64,000 nucleotides of DNA, from contig WHUX01000030.1 in the NCBI GenBank assembly GCA_015179025.1, forward strand, positions 62,001-126,000. The letters run 5' to 3'. The position numbers and the translations under genes were made by a program. The stretch comes from Terfezia claveryi. Lineage: Eukaryota; Ascomycota; Pezizomycetes; Pezizales; Pezizaceae. Shown piece by piece: positions 45,018 to 56,340 of the stretch. Numbering within the stretch: position 1 is the first letter of the stretch; each line of letters opens with the position of its first letter. The notes beneath the pieces are model-generated. The model worked only from the letters and a program-made list of their open reading frames with translations, did no database searches and was not told the origin of the DNA.

Positions 45018-45918
45018 ATGATCGGCTTCAACTTCTCTGCAACCCTGCACGCCTTCCGCGCCATCAAAACCCCCACGCTCCTCCTCCCCCACCATACTAT
45101 CCCCTCCTTCGACCACCTTCCCTTTCCTCTCTACAAGGCATTCACCCGCCCCGATGGCACCCCACCGGACATTCGCGCCGTCGTCCTCGACAAAGACAAC
45201 TGCTTCGCCATTCCGCACGAGCTCGAGGTCTATGGACCCTATAAAGTGAGGTCCCCCTCTCCATGCTCTCCCCACAAGGATGCTAGAACTGAGCCTGAAC
45301 AACAACTATACACAAGGGAAAGGGGTGTTGAACAATAGTCGGGCTACAATGTAGGAACGATTCGAGCTATTGAAGAAGGAATTCCCGGGGAATAAGTTGC
45401 TAGTTGTGAGTAATTCCAGCGGGACGGGAGATGATCCCGGGCATAAGGAGGTATGTGCTACACACTCTCTTAGCTGCTTTCCCTGATGAATCGCCCATCG
45501 CCCATCGCCCCCCCACTCATTCACTTACTCACTCGCTCACTCACTCACCTGTTCACCTGTTCACCAAAACCATCAGGCCACCCTCCTCTCCCGTACCCTC
45601 TCCCTCCCCATCCTCACCCACACCACCAAAAAACCCGGCTGTCACCCGTCCGTCCTCAGCTTCTTCCTCGCTGACCCCACCACCGGCGTCACCCACCCCT
45701 CGCAAATCGTCATCGTCGGCGACCGCTTATCCACAGATATCATGATGGCGAATATGATGGGGTCATGGGGAGTATGGATCCGTGAAGGAATCCCCGACAT
45801 AGGTGGTGTGAAAAGGAAGAGTTTGTTTGGGGGAGTAGAGAGGACACTGGAGAGGTATTTGAGGGGAAGGGGGCTGCGGGGACCGTGGCCGGCCGAGTTG
45901 GTGGGGAAGGGGGACTAA
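45018..45918 (+). CDS. GEP4: Mitochondrial phosphatidylglycerophosphatase
   Basis: Three exons (45018-45245, 45355-45450, 45577-45918) give 221 aa. Gep4 removes phosphate from phosphatidylglycerolphosphate in cardiolipin synthesis at the matrix face of the inner membrane. The HAD motifs are visible: VVLDKDNCFAIPHELEVYGP holds the nucleophile Asp in D-K-D-N-C; LLVVSNSSGTGDDPGHKE is motif II; HTTKKPGCHPSVL provides the Lys; IVIVGDRLSTDIMMANMMG is the acidic last motif. Intron 2 contains a CACT-rich tandem repeat. Length agrees with the fungal family. Confidence 0.93.
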
Positions 45919-46640
45919 ATGTTGGTTGGGGCTTTATGACGACCGAGAAGAGAATTGTACATAGTCAGGCCTTGAAGGCATTTATAATTAGATGCTATTT
46001 ATCTTGCTGACAGCGAGCTGATTACAGTCGTTATATCCAGACCCTCAATCTGAGGTCAATTAAGTACAGTAGGCTACTCATGAATCTAGCAAATACTTTG
46101 AAGATCCCTTTATCCTCCTCGGTGAACTCCTCAAAACCACCCTCGATGAAAGGCTCGTAGGTTGTGTACTTAATGCGTGGGCATGAGTAGCCAGCCCTTG
46201 GAGAATATAAAAATGCACCCAAAATCTAACCCCAGTCTCGTGCTCATTCAACCCGCTTCCCGATATTTTCCTAATTTACCACTGGGCATCGACAAATGAA
46301 CAAGACTACGACTAATGGTTTGAGCACCTAGATATCTCGGAATGAGGTGCCCTTTTCCTCCACGAAGTATACTCTTAGTCTCGAGACCCTATTACTACCA
46401 AACCCTCACAACTCCTTCAGTTATCCTCAAAGCCCCCCATAGTACATGTATATCCCCTTAGATATGCTCAGCCCATAACCCTATAGCTTCTTCCCCAAAT
46501 TATGGCCCCGGATCTTCCACTGGAACAGGTGCACCATTGAGCACCATTGACTAGACATTTATGCGAGCATTGGTTTCTAGATCCAGATTACCGAGGTACC
46601 AACTCCTAACCATACACTACAACTTTAACAGCCTACATTA
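45919..46640. other. intergenic, no gene recognised
   Basis: Contains an inverted pair of GGCTACTCATG (46072-46082) and CATGAGTAGCC (near 46183), each next to ATTAAGTACA-like words, possibly a small palindromic element. A 63-codon minus frame overlaps it. Nothing else is supported. Confidence 0.35.
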
Positions 46641-47606
46641 TCCTACATAGCGAAAAAGCGGACTGGCAAAGGTGCGTGTATGTAATATTGCAGGGAAGCA
46701 TCAGAGAGAACTGCTATAAGCCATCCCCACCACCAATGAACCCAAACTTCCAGCAATCCTGGTTCCCCCTCCGCCGTCTCCTCTATCCACCTTCAACGAA
46801 ACCGCCAACGAAGAGCTCTCTCTCAGGAGGCGAGTCGAGGCTAAAGCACTCGGGGAACTCAAAGCACGCCATGTACAACCCCCCATCCCTATACCCCCCT
46901 CCCTCAACCACCACCAACTAACCTCTCGCAAAAAGGACGCAATCGAATCCTCCCCCCCTACCGCACTAACCCTCCTCGCGGACTCCCTCCCCCCGATGGC
47001 CTTCTAGCACTACAGTCCCTCTCCCTGCTTACTGTCGCTCTATCCATCCCCACCACCAGCACCACCTCCATCGTCACCGCCCTCACCACCACCGAAACCC
47101 ATCTTCACCAACAGCTTCTCCAACTCACCACCCTCCAGCACCGCCTCACCCACCAACATCATTGCTCCCGTTCCGCACTAACCGCCCTCACAATCCTCCC
47201 CCTGACCTCCCCCTCCATCGCAACCAAAACCCTCCAAAATACCCAAACAATCCACCACCTCACGCAAAAATCCCACGAATACACCTCCCGCATCGGCACT
47301 CTCTCCCGCACCATACCACACCAGGAGCGACTATCAACCATCAGTATCAAGGCGCTTTCTGACGAGGAGAAGGGCATCGAAGAGCTCAAGGAGGGGGCGG
47401 TGAGACTTGAGAGCGAGGTCAAGGCGTATCAAGGGTTACCGCCAGATTGGGATTTGGCGAGGTTGGAGGTGGAGAGGGTGGAGGGGGAGTGGAGGGAGGT
47501 GGAGAGGGTGGAGGGGGAGTGGAGAGAGGTGGAGAGGGTGGAGGGGGAGTGGAGGGAGGCGGAGGCGAGGAAGGAGAGGGAGTATGAGAAGGTGGTGAGG
47601 GGGTGA
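46640..47606 (+). CDS. HAUS augmin-like subunit 1 homologue, frameshifted
   Basis: Blocks of a coiled-coil protein resembling HAUS1 of the augmin complex, which recruits gamma-tubulin to spindle microtubules. A first piece ends in KADWQ before an intron (about 46672-46693). Then comes CYKPSPPPMNPNF and, one frame over, STFNETANEELSLRRRVEAK with TALTLLADSLPP. After a C6 run near 46992 the frame shifts again to GLLALQSLSLLTVAL and then stays open through LSDEEKGIEELKEGAVRLES and KAYQGLPPDWDLARLEVE, the family's C-terminal signature, to the stop at 47604-47606. The tail has three perfect 10-residue repeats. The start codon is not identified. Confidence 0.5.
47468..47560. repeat. 30-bp tandem repeat inside the HAUS1-like coding region
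   Basis: GAGGTGGAGAGGGTGGAGGG plus GGAGTGGAGG or a close variant occurs three times head to tail. It encodes EVERVEGEWR three times within a coiled coil, so the reading frame is preserved. Confidence 0.9.
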
Positions 47607-48247
47607 CGGGGGTGGGGGTGGGGGAATATAGCAGTGGAGTCATGAGTGTTTAGGCGGGCGTATATGTCTTTTTCTGTCATTTTATTTTAGTTTTTCAATT
47701 CCAGTGGAGTGGGCTTAATTAAGACAAAAATTATGAAGAAATATGTTTTTCAAGTTTCTTCTAAAAAGGTTGTTATGGCGGAGTAGAAAAAACCAAAACT
47801 AGAGTTGGAGAAAACTTGGCTTCATTTATTAGAGGAAGTTTTTTTTTATTTTTAAATAAATATAAACTTACCAGACTACAAAGCCCCGTGTGTGTTGGGG
47901 GGGTGCAGGGGGGGGTGGGCATGAAAGGTAACTTACCCTGAAATAAAGCCGTCTATGGCGCCAGGCCAGGGATACTCTCCTCCCGTCCCCTGCATTCTCC
48001 CCCTGGAGCCCCTCAATTACAATTCATTCATTGGTATCTAATTCCTAGGTGTAGATGCCTCAAGAAGGAAAGGAAAAGGCACAAGAAGCTGAAATCGCTA
48101 TGGCTGGGCTAACTGAAAGGGGTCAAATGTATGTGTTTGGATGGACGTGGAGGTATGTATCATTCATTTACCTTCAACAAAAGAAAATCCTGCACCGAAA
48201 AAAGAAAGAAGAGAAAAAAAGAAAAGAAAAAAAAAAGCCATTCCCCT
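47607..48247. other. intergenic / 3' region
   Basis: A/T-rich sequence with an A/T tract near 47838-47866 and an A/G-rich stretch at 48177-48238. No gene is supported. Confidence 0.4.
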
Positions 48248-49358
48248 TCAGAACTCTCCAAACTCTGTATGACCCGTCTTCCTCGCATGTACCCTCGCCG
48301 CCTCCTCCCCTACCAGCCCCAATCCACACACCCCACACCTCAAAGTAAACCTCTTGGTATCCGTGAAATACTTCCTCTGCTTCAACTTCCTCACCAGCTC
48401 CATAGCCGCCTGTAGGATGCCCTGATCGTCCCTGTCAAAGATACACGTATCCTTGTCTGGGTTTTGCAGGAATAAAGAGTACTCTGTGAGTGGTGAGAGG
48501 GCGAGCGCATCATAGTGGATCCCGGAGTAGACGAGCATGCAGAAACGTGGGCGGGGGTCGTTGAATCGCATAGTGGAGAGGGTAGAGACATCGATGGCGA
48601 GGATCTAGTGAGGAAGTAGGAGGGAGAAAGATTAGTTGAAAGGATAAATATTAGGGGAAATAGGGGTTTTATTTTGGGGGTAGCGGGGGGGTAGTTACTT
48701 CGATATCGAAAAACTTTGCCAAGATAGCAAGCTCAATGCCGCCGCCCCAACTGCTCTCCATGCTAATCCACTGACAGTAGTCGTCGACAGGTTGGCCGAG
48801 GACAGCAGCGGAGTACGTCTCTGGATCGTTTTGAATCCAGATAGTTACAATTTGGCGAAGCTCGGTCGGCGAGGTGAGGCCATTGGTGAGGACATAGGAG
48901 AGCGCACGGAAAAGACACGAGTTGTCATCTTCCATTACCCTCAGGACTACGGTTCCACGGCCTGGGAGGAGGACGTCAGGGGGGTCGGAATCATTGGGGG
49001 GGGCGGGGGGGGGGAGAGAGAAGGCGGCTGGTTTGGGTTCTGGTTTTCGTTTGGAGGCCTGGGATGGTGGGGGAGGTTGGGGGGAGCTGGAGGCGGGGGA
49101 GCGTGGGGGATCGAGGGAGTGGACGGTGAGTTGGTCGCCGTCGAGTTTGAAGGGGAGGGAGGCGAGGGGTGTTTCCGGGGGAAGAGTGGCGAGGTCGAGG
49201 AGCTTTGGGGGGAAGCTGTGTCTGATTTCGATGTTTGAGGTGGGGAGATTGCCCGAGGCCCGGATCTGGGCGAGAAGGGAGGAGATGGGGAGAGAGTCTG
49301 GGAGGGTGAGGACGACGGGGGGGGAGGCCCCGGAGGAGTATCGGACTTTGACCCTCAT
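48248..49358 (-). CDS. OTU1: Ubiquitin thioesterase OTU1 (YOD1 homologue)
   Basis: Two exons (48699-49358, 48248-48604) give 338 aa. Otu1 removes ubiquitin chains and works with Cdc48/p97. The N-terminal ubiquitin-like (UBX-type) domain spans residues 1-80 (MRVKVRYSSG, LPISSLLAQIRASGNL). After a Pro/Ser-rich linker the OTU domain carries the catalytic motif MEDDNSCLFRALSYVL, in which the Cys of NSCLF is the nucleophile, then MESSWGGGIELAILAKFF. Exon 2 provides LVYSGIHYDALAL with the catalytic His. A C-terminal zinc finger (LRCGVCGLGLVGEEAARVHA..TGH) completes the family layout. The gene is divergent from GAA1. Confidence 0.95.
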
Positions 49359-49862
49359 TGTTACGATGAGTTTGAGGGGAGGGGGTGTTTGAGGTTGGAG
49401 GAGGGGGAGGTTTGGTTCTTTAAATAACAATCGTCCGAGAAACAATGGGCTTGCCGAGTGATGAGTCGTTGAGGGGGGATTAGTCGTGGGGATTAGTCAT
49501 GGGGATTAATTGATTTAGACGGAGAGGTATAAGTTTGGGATATATCTTCGAGGCAGGAAGGACATATAAACATACAAGCAGTTCAGTTGCATATGTATGC
49601 ACATACAGAGTAGGTACCGTTGCATTTTACATAGAGTACGGAGTACGGTACGTTACATACAGTGTAGCAGTACGTAGTACAGTACAGTAAAGTTACATAC
49701 ATACATACATATATACATACATACGGTATACTAAACCGTTACAACGTACTTGTACCGTACTGCTGTGCCAGTCTTGGCGCGGGCGACTCAGCTTCTACGT
49801 CGTTACTCTTCCATAGCGAAAGCCCTTATGCCCTCCATAACGACACCCCCGCATACATCGCC
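49359..49862. promoter_or_regulatory. Divergent OTU1/GAA1 promoter, GTAC/TACA-rich
   Basis: Between the two start codons, 49590-49760 is dominated by GTAC, TACG and ATACATAC words (for example ACATACATACATACATATAT near 49695). It holds the promoters of both genes. No particular transcription-factor site is claimed. Confidence 0.6.
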
Positions 49863-51871
49863 ATGGGCCACCTCCTATCAAGTCAGTCATGCCCCCCTTC
49901 CCCCCCCTCCTCCCTTCTCACTTCAATGTGCTACTGGCTAAACATGACTATGACACCTTCCAGAGCGCCTCGCCACCATCCGCCCCCTCGCAGTCCTCCC
50001 ATTCCTCTCCGCCCTCTGCGTCGTCGTCGGCATAACCTGGCTCCTCCTTCTACCTCTCGACTCAAACTCCCGCCGCACATACATCTCCGAAAACGCCCTC
50101 CTTCCCGGCCAGGCCAGCGCGTATTTTGGCGGCAGCGAGCAGAACATCTTCAGCGCGTATCGACATGAAGCCGCTGAGTTGGCGAATGCGACTGATGCAA
50201 AGTACACATCCACATCCTTCCCCGACCCCCGACTCCCCGGCCTCCCGCCTCAATTGGATATGGCAAAAGCTAACTCACCCACCGGTATAGGAGGGTACAA
50301 GTCCTCGGCAACATCTTCGCCGCTGCCGGCCTCAAAGTCGGCCGCCAAAAATACTCCTACACGGTGTCGGGCAAGACCTACTCTGGCGAGAACGTCTACG
50401 CGATCCTGCAAGCTCCCCGCGGCGATGCAACTGAAGCAACCGTCCTCTCCGCGCCCTGGAAAAACCTCGATGATATCCAAAACACCGGCGGAGTAGCCCT
50501 CGTTACTACCCTCGCAAGGTACCTCAAACGCTGGTCCGTCTGGTCAAAGGATATCATATTCCTAATCACCTCCGACTCGCTTGCTGGGCCCCAGGCCTGG
50601 GTGGATGCGTACCATGATCAGCATACATCAAACCTAGGGGTGGAGTCGCTGCCGTTAAAGTCAGGTGCGATCCAGGGTGCCATTGTGCTAGATTATCCGA
50701 GTGGCGCGAATTTCGAGAGTATCCATATTGCATATGACGGTGTCAACGGCCAGTTACCAAACCTAGACCTAGTCAACACGGCTGGAAATGTGGCTCTTCA
50801 TCACTTTGGAATTCGGCCAACGCTGCAGGAAATGTGGGACCACAATGATAGCTATAAGGACCGCTTACGCACGATGCTTCGGGGGATGGTAAACCAAGGA
50901 CTTGGACACGCTAGGGGGGGACATAGTGTCTTTGTCCCGTACCACGTTGATGCAGTCACAGTACAAGTCCATGGAGATGGATGGCACAATGAAGTCTCCC
51001 TCGGCCGATTCTTAGAATCAATGTTCAGGTCTTTAAATAATCTCCTTGAGCACTTCCACCAGAGCTTCTTCTTTTACCTCCTTATGGCGCAGAAGCGCTT
51101 TGTGAGTATAGGCACATACCTTCCTAGCGCAATGTTGATTGCGGTAAATTTCACACTGGGCGCGATTGGGCTGTGGGTTGATTCTCTCGGTTCCTCTCCA
51201 ACTCCCCCCCAACTACCACCTCAACCGGGAAATCTACATTCCAAACGACAACAGCGCCGATAGAGCGAGACCTCTTCCTCCCCCTAACCACCGTCCTATT
51301 ACTCCACTTTCTCGGCATCCTCCCCCTAACCCTCTTCAACCACCTCCCCACCCACCTCTTCACCCCCGCATTCTCAGCATTCCTCCTCATCAACCTCATC
51401 CTCCCATTCCTCCTCTCCTCAACCCTAACACCCTTCATCCCAGCATCAACCCGCGAGCGGCAATTAAAGCTGATTAAATGCTTCTCGCTCCTCTTCCTCG
51501 GAATGGCACTCTCGGCATTGGCTACACTCAACTTCTCCCTCGCGCTAGGCGTGGGCGTGGGGAGCGCGGTGCTGACGTTTATTCCCGTTGAAGGGAACGG
51601 GAAGATAGTAAGGGGGATAATGTATGTGGTGCTGCAGTGCTTGAGTCCGGGGATGGCGTTGGTGGGGATTGCATGTTATTGGGGTGTGGGAATGGAGGAG
51701 TTGCTGAGGGAGGCGAGCTTTGGGTGGTGGGTGAGTGGTATGTGGACGCAGATCGTGGTGTGGTGTGTTTGGTGGCCGGCTTGGTTATGCGGGGGGGTCT
51801 TGCTTGCGGAGGGGTTGGTGGGGAGGCGGGGAGTGGAAGACGTGCAGGTAGAGGAGAAGAAAAAGCAGTGA
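49863..51871 (+). CDS. GAA1: GPI transamidase component Gaa1 (GPAA1)
   Basis: Gaa1 is a multi-pass ER subunit of the complex that attaches GPI anchors. The first exons are 49863-49881, 49964-50201 and 50291 onward. They join MGHLLSK to RLATIRPLAVLPFLS, a membrane segment ending ITWLLLLPLDSNSRRTYISE, and NALLPGQASAYFGGSEQNIF. The luminal M28-peptidase-like domain follows: YTVSGKTYSGENVYAILQAP, RYLKRWSVWSKDIIFLI, AIVLDYPSGANFESIHIAYD, then FRSLNNLLEHFHQSFFFYLL. The remaining C-terminal membrane helices (DLFLPLTTVLLLHFLGILPL, LGMALSALATLNFSLAL) are in another frame. The shift falls near the C8 run at about 51204-51211, probably a base-count error. The stop is at 51869. Confidence 0.9.
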
Positions 51872-53277
51872 GAAAGGTGGTGTGGGTATGCCGGGCTTTT
51901 TCTTTGCTTTTGCTTTCAATTTTCTAGGGACAAGCTGAGAATAGATAACGCCTATTTATTTGTATAAAGCACTCTTGGCTACGTGTAATTCTATAGAATA
52001 TATCCCAAAGGGGAAGGGCCTGATTATTTTATTAACCTGAAAACCTAGAATTACCCACTAACCTCAGTGATTTTACGATAAGTTCCAGCAGCTGGAGCCC
52101 ATACATAATATAAATAGTTTCCCTTTTTTTTTTTTAGTAGTATGAACTAATCGTTTGATTGATGGGGAGGAAGATGGAGGAGGAGGGAGAGGGAAAAAAA
52201 GAGTTTACTAGGAGGGGAGGTGGGGGGGTAGAGTAGTAGCGTAGGGAGGAGGGGAGTGGATAATTTAGATGTATGCTACTATCATATTTCCTTCGTAGTA
52301 CGTAATATTAATAGCCCTATTTGATTTTTATATCTTTAGGTTAACATTTCAATCAGGGTAAGCCTAGCCCAGACAATCAATCACTTCACTCCACATAAAC
52401 ACACCCATTCCTGGTTAAAACTGCTTTTTGGTGCTAATTCATTATATCCCAGTTAGGTAGGACTAACTCGTCTCTCACACTCTTTCCACACTCCAAAAAA
52501 AGTACAGTTGAAATTACCATGCCAAAAAAAACGGAAAAGTAACCTCTCCAACAACGACAACAACGACAATCCCCTCAACGCACCAACTTATGAGAGAAAA
52601 AGTGAAAAAAAAAAAAAAAAAAAAAAGGAGTAAACTAACACCCAACCAGAACCGGCCAACCCAGTGATATCAGATAAATATATGAGATGACTTTGCACAA
52701 AAACACAACACAGTAGTACAGCAGAGGATGAGATGGGGGGTAAAAGTAAAACGAACAGCCAAAAAGAAAAAATGGTGTATATAAAACCCAACCCTACCGA
52801 CCCTAAAAAAAATAAAAATAAAAAAATTCATGGATAATCAAACAGGAGGGAGGAGGGAACAGCCTTCTGATAGATATGATGATTATATCAAACTGGCCAC
52901 AAGTTATATTTCCCATTTTTGCTTAGATGTTGGATTCGCTGCGTTGAAAAAAATGACATATAACAATGCAAGGTGAGATGTGGTTACAACAAAAGAAAGG
53001 GTAAAGGTCTGTGTATATAAAAATTAAGAATCCCCAATTTTATATATAAACTGAAGATTTAAATTAAGATATCATCACATGATATCCCAAAAAGATCGGT
53101 CCACATCCCCTATCATAAAAAGTGTACTCAAAAATATGATCGGCAAAACCGAGAACAGGATAGTAAATAAAAAATGGTACGGGTCCAGCCATAATAAGAA
53201 TAACGAAGTTAACCAGGATGTCGACCCTGATCGCTAAAAGCAGAGTCATCAAAAAGCAGAAACTATTGACCCATATC
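51872..53277. other. Long A/T-rich spacer between convergent genes
   Basis: No gene is supported. It includes a T-run near 52121-52133, an A-run at 52604-52626 without LINE sequence beside it, and a purine-rich stretch at 52160-52260. The part closest to 53277 is the likely 3' untranslated region of the homeobox gene. Confidence 0.45.
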
Positions 53278-55043
53278 CTACATAGGAAATTGCTGCAGGA
53301 AGTTCACATCATCCACATCATCCAGGCCCGGAGAGCCCAGAGCTAGGGATTGTTTCGAATAAAGTTCGCTCAGCATCAACCCGTCATCCTGTAGTACGTT
53401 CGAATCCTGGTGCATTTGATACTCGACTGATGATGCCCTATGATTGTTCAGTGGTGGTGAGGGGCTGGCGATATGTGGGTCCCCATGCATAGACAGTGGA
53501 GATACTGATGTTCCCATCATAGACTGAGCATCAGCTAGTGGTGACAACCATGGCATGCTGTAAGGGGAGCCATAACCGCCATTCACATCGTTCTGAATAC
53601 TCGAGTTTAATATTGATGGGCTGGCGTAATCCGAAGGTGACGTGGTGGTTGCTGCAGACAGTGGATATGCCGGCCTATAGTCCAGGAATTCTGTGTGAGA
53701 AGTGTCAATTCGCAAGTTATTGCCAAGATGTTGTGGAACAGGAGCGAAAAGTTGGTCATGTGCCTCCTGGAACGAGAAAGACGGCATTGATTGCTGGAGA
53801 GCGGCAAAATCGACAGCAAGGGGCACAGATCGGCTGCGCTGACGTTTGTGCTTGTGGTAGCTCTGTGGGCCATGCTGCTCCTGGAGAGGGAAATTTATCT
53901 GAGGAGTATTTATGGCATTTGATGAAGCCGGTCGCACAATCTGCGGCGAAACTGGTGCAGAAATCGTAAAGGTCGGATGCTCATAAAAGTTCATTGGCGG
54001 AGGCATAGCTTGTTGCTGGATGTGGGCATGCCTATTTGCAAAAACTTCCAAAGTTGTAAGTTTGGTAAGTTGTCCTGCAAGTGTTTTGGCATGGCCACCC
54101 AAATAATGCACAAGAACCTCAGACGCTTGCTGTTTCTCTGTGAAGTCCATGCACTGATAAAATCCTCCCTGTCCAGAAGAATCCATGTAGAAATTTGGCG
54201 GTCGGTTCAACTTAATCACTAAATGACCCTGCTTGTTGACCCCGTTGGCAGATGTAGGTTCATCAAGAGTCTCTAGTTCAATGCTGTCGATAGATGAGAA
54301 TGGGTACTCAATCTTGTAGCCAGCAGAATCGTTGTTGATGTAGTATGTCATGAAAGCCTTATCTGGAGAGTAGAAAATGACAAGATCCATGGCATTTTGA
54401 CCATGCCTACGCCAGGAACCAATACTGAGAGAACGGCAATGAAAGTGTTGGATAACTGTGAGAGTCAGCCCCCATTTTTACAATCCTTACATGCTATGCA
54501 TACGTACCAATCTTCCCTGATGACGGCTCTGGGGTCATGAGCATATTATTATTATTATAACTCATACCGCGATCCAGGCCCAAGCCCTTTCCAGTTTCTG
54601 TTTGCGCCAAGTAAATTCTCATTGCCTCCGGGACCTCGTACTCCTCCCCAGTCTCATAACTTTTTTTGGCAATCAATTTAATTTTGGCTCGTCTATAGGT
54701 ACCGTTAGGCCTGTATTCATGCATCTAAACAGAAATTGTGTACTAACCGGTTCTGGAACCAAATCTGTACCGATCGCTCTGTCATGTTGATCTGTTGAGC
54801 TATCCGTTCCCGGACAAGAGCTGTTGGTGTGGGGTTTTTAAGAAATTCTGCCTCTAATGTGACAAGTTGGTCTTGCGTCGCCCGTTGTCGCTTCTGGTTC
54901 TTCTGCTGCTGAGTGAGTGTACTCTTTCGTGGGGGGCGCCTGGAGGCAGTAGCTGCCTGGTGTGGAGGCGAAGGTGATATCGAGTTTGAAGACATTCTGT
55001 GGTCGTCGTGGAAGTTCTGTAATTGCTGTGTGATGGATTGCAT
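53278..55043 (-). CDS. Homeodomain transcription factor, Pah1/Htf1 type
   Basis: Exon 1 (55043 to about 54747) holds [11 protein letters not shown], a Ser/Pro stretch and the homeodomain from [20 protein letters not shown] to the recognition helix [13 protein letters not shown]. The next exon completes [11 protein letters not shown]. After a second intron (about 54428-54509) come [20 protein letters not shown] and the conserved regions [16 protein letters not shown] and [20 protein letters not shown], shared by filamentous-fungal homologues linked to conidiation and hyphal development. The long C-terminus is Ser/Pro/Gln-rich, ending [16 protein letters not shown], which looks like an acidic activation region. 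The unusually long upstream region suggests complex control. Confidence 0.88.
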
Positions 55044-56340
55044 TCGATGGTGCTATGTAAGACGTCCAAAGATTCAACACCGAACGTGTATATCCCTCTT
55101 TTTCAGATAATTGTCTACAGATGACAACCTGTACCGATACAGATGATACTTCTATTCTTAAGTCCTTGGGCTCCTCGGCCTTTTGAATTGTAACAGTTAC
55201 CTGAACTGTATTATATGCGCAGATCTAAATCGACTCGGCACCGTCGTGAGTGTCTAAATGAACGATAGGAACAGTCCGGCCGGTTCCACGTCGAGTAGAT
55301 TAGGCGTAAGGCTAAGTATGGAGCTTTAATGGTATAAGTCGCCGACGCAGTAAATGTGGATCTCAGTTAGCTGAATGTGAATACAGGCTTGGATGACAGT
55401 GACTCTGCTGCTCGAAAATGTGGCGAAATAAATCACCAAAAGTCCACAAAAATGTTGGGATGCAAAAGATGGGGTAGTTCTTCCAAGGAATGACTGGGAG
55501 GGCGATGCTCCGAACGTAATGATGCTTTCGAGGTGCCAGAAAGAGTGTATGGACAGCCGAAGGAGTGAGGCTGTTCCTGAAGAGGCTTGCTTTAAAGCAA
55601 TGAGTTGGGAAGTAGTGGACGGGGGTGGGGCGGGAAAATGAGAGTGATGAGAGATTCTAGCAACAGACAGTGGGAAGGTAAAGAAGGAAGCCGCGCTGCG
55701 AAGTGGGAACGAGGAGAAGAAAAAGGGAGTGGGAAAGGGGAGCGAACACAGTTTAGCGTGCGGGCGCGGTCGGTCGTGCGATGTGCACAAGTGGGTGTGT
55801 GGGTATGGGTAGACAAGGTATGGGTGTGGCATCGAGTGAGCGAGTGCTTGTAGGAGCAGGCACCGTCGAAGGGTTGTGGGCGTACGTACCTACTGGTGTA
55901 CAGGCCTGTCGATCCCTGCAATCGCACAGCGGCGAGCTGGGTGCTCCCATCGGCGTGAGGGGGACAGAGAACGGACAGAGAACGGACAGAGAACGGGGCG
56001 ACACCACTGTGTGCGGCTGCCACCAGTGGCTGTGGTGGTTGCGGTGCTGCTACTGTTATAAGAGCCTTTTCTTGAGATAAAAAGTGCTATTGCAGGATTC
56101 AGTCCGGTAGAATGCATGTAGTGGACGTGAGACAGAGAGGCCTGCACCAGAAACCGACCCAAACGGAGCAAAGTATGATGCCTGATCTGTGTCCATGGCG
56201 GCTGCATTGGAGGAGTATTGCCTTTGCCTTTGGGGCTGAGACCCCGTGCAGGTGAAGGCTGTGGATTGCAATACCTTTTCTCAACATATTTTACTACTTG
56301 CCCTTATCTCTCGAGCTGCCTCTCCTCCCACCATGACAGA
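55044..56340. promoter_or_regulatory. Long upstream region of the homeobox gene
   Basis: No protein gene is supported. The plus strand has purine-rich stretches (55660-55750), and GACAGAGAACGG repeats about three times in tandem at 55960-55997. On the minus strand this region is pyrimidine-rich and could be a long 5' leader. Several short frames in all readings have no recognisable product. Confidence 0.45.

Noticed and set aside
52604..52626. Poly(A) tail of another LINE copy
   Set aside because: No sequence of the LINE family lies next to the A-run and no flanking duplication is visible.
55326..56023. Minus-strand frames of 168 and 143 codons upstream of the homeobox gene
   Set aside because: Low-complexity Ser/His/Pro translations without conserved blocks; more likely the leader or promoter of the homeobox gene.
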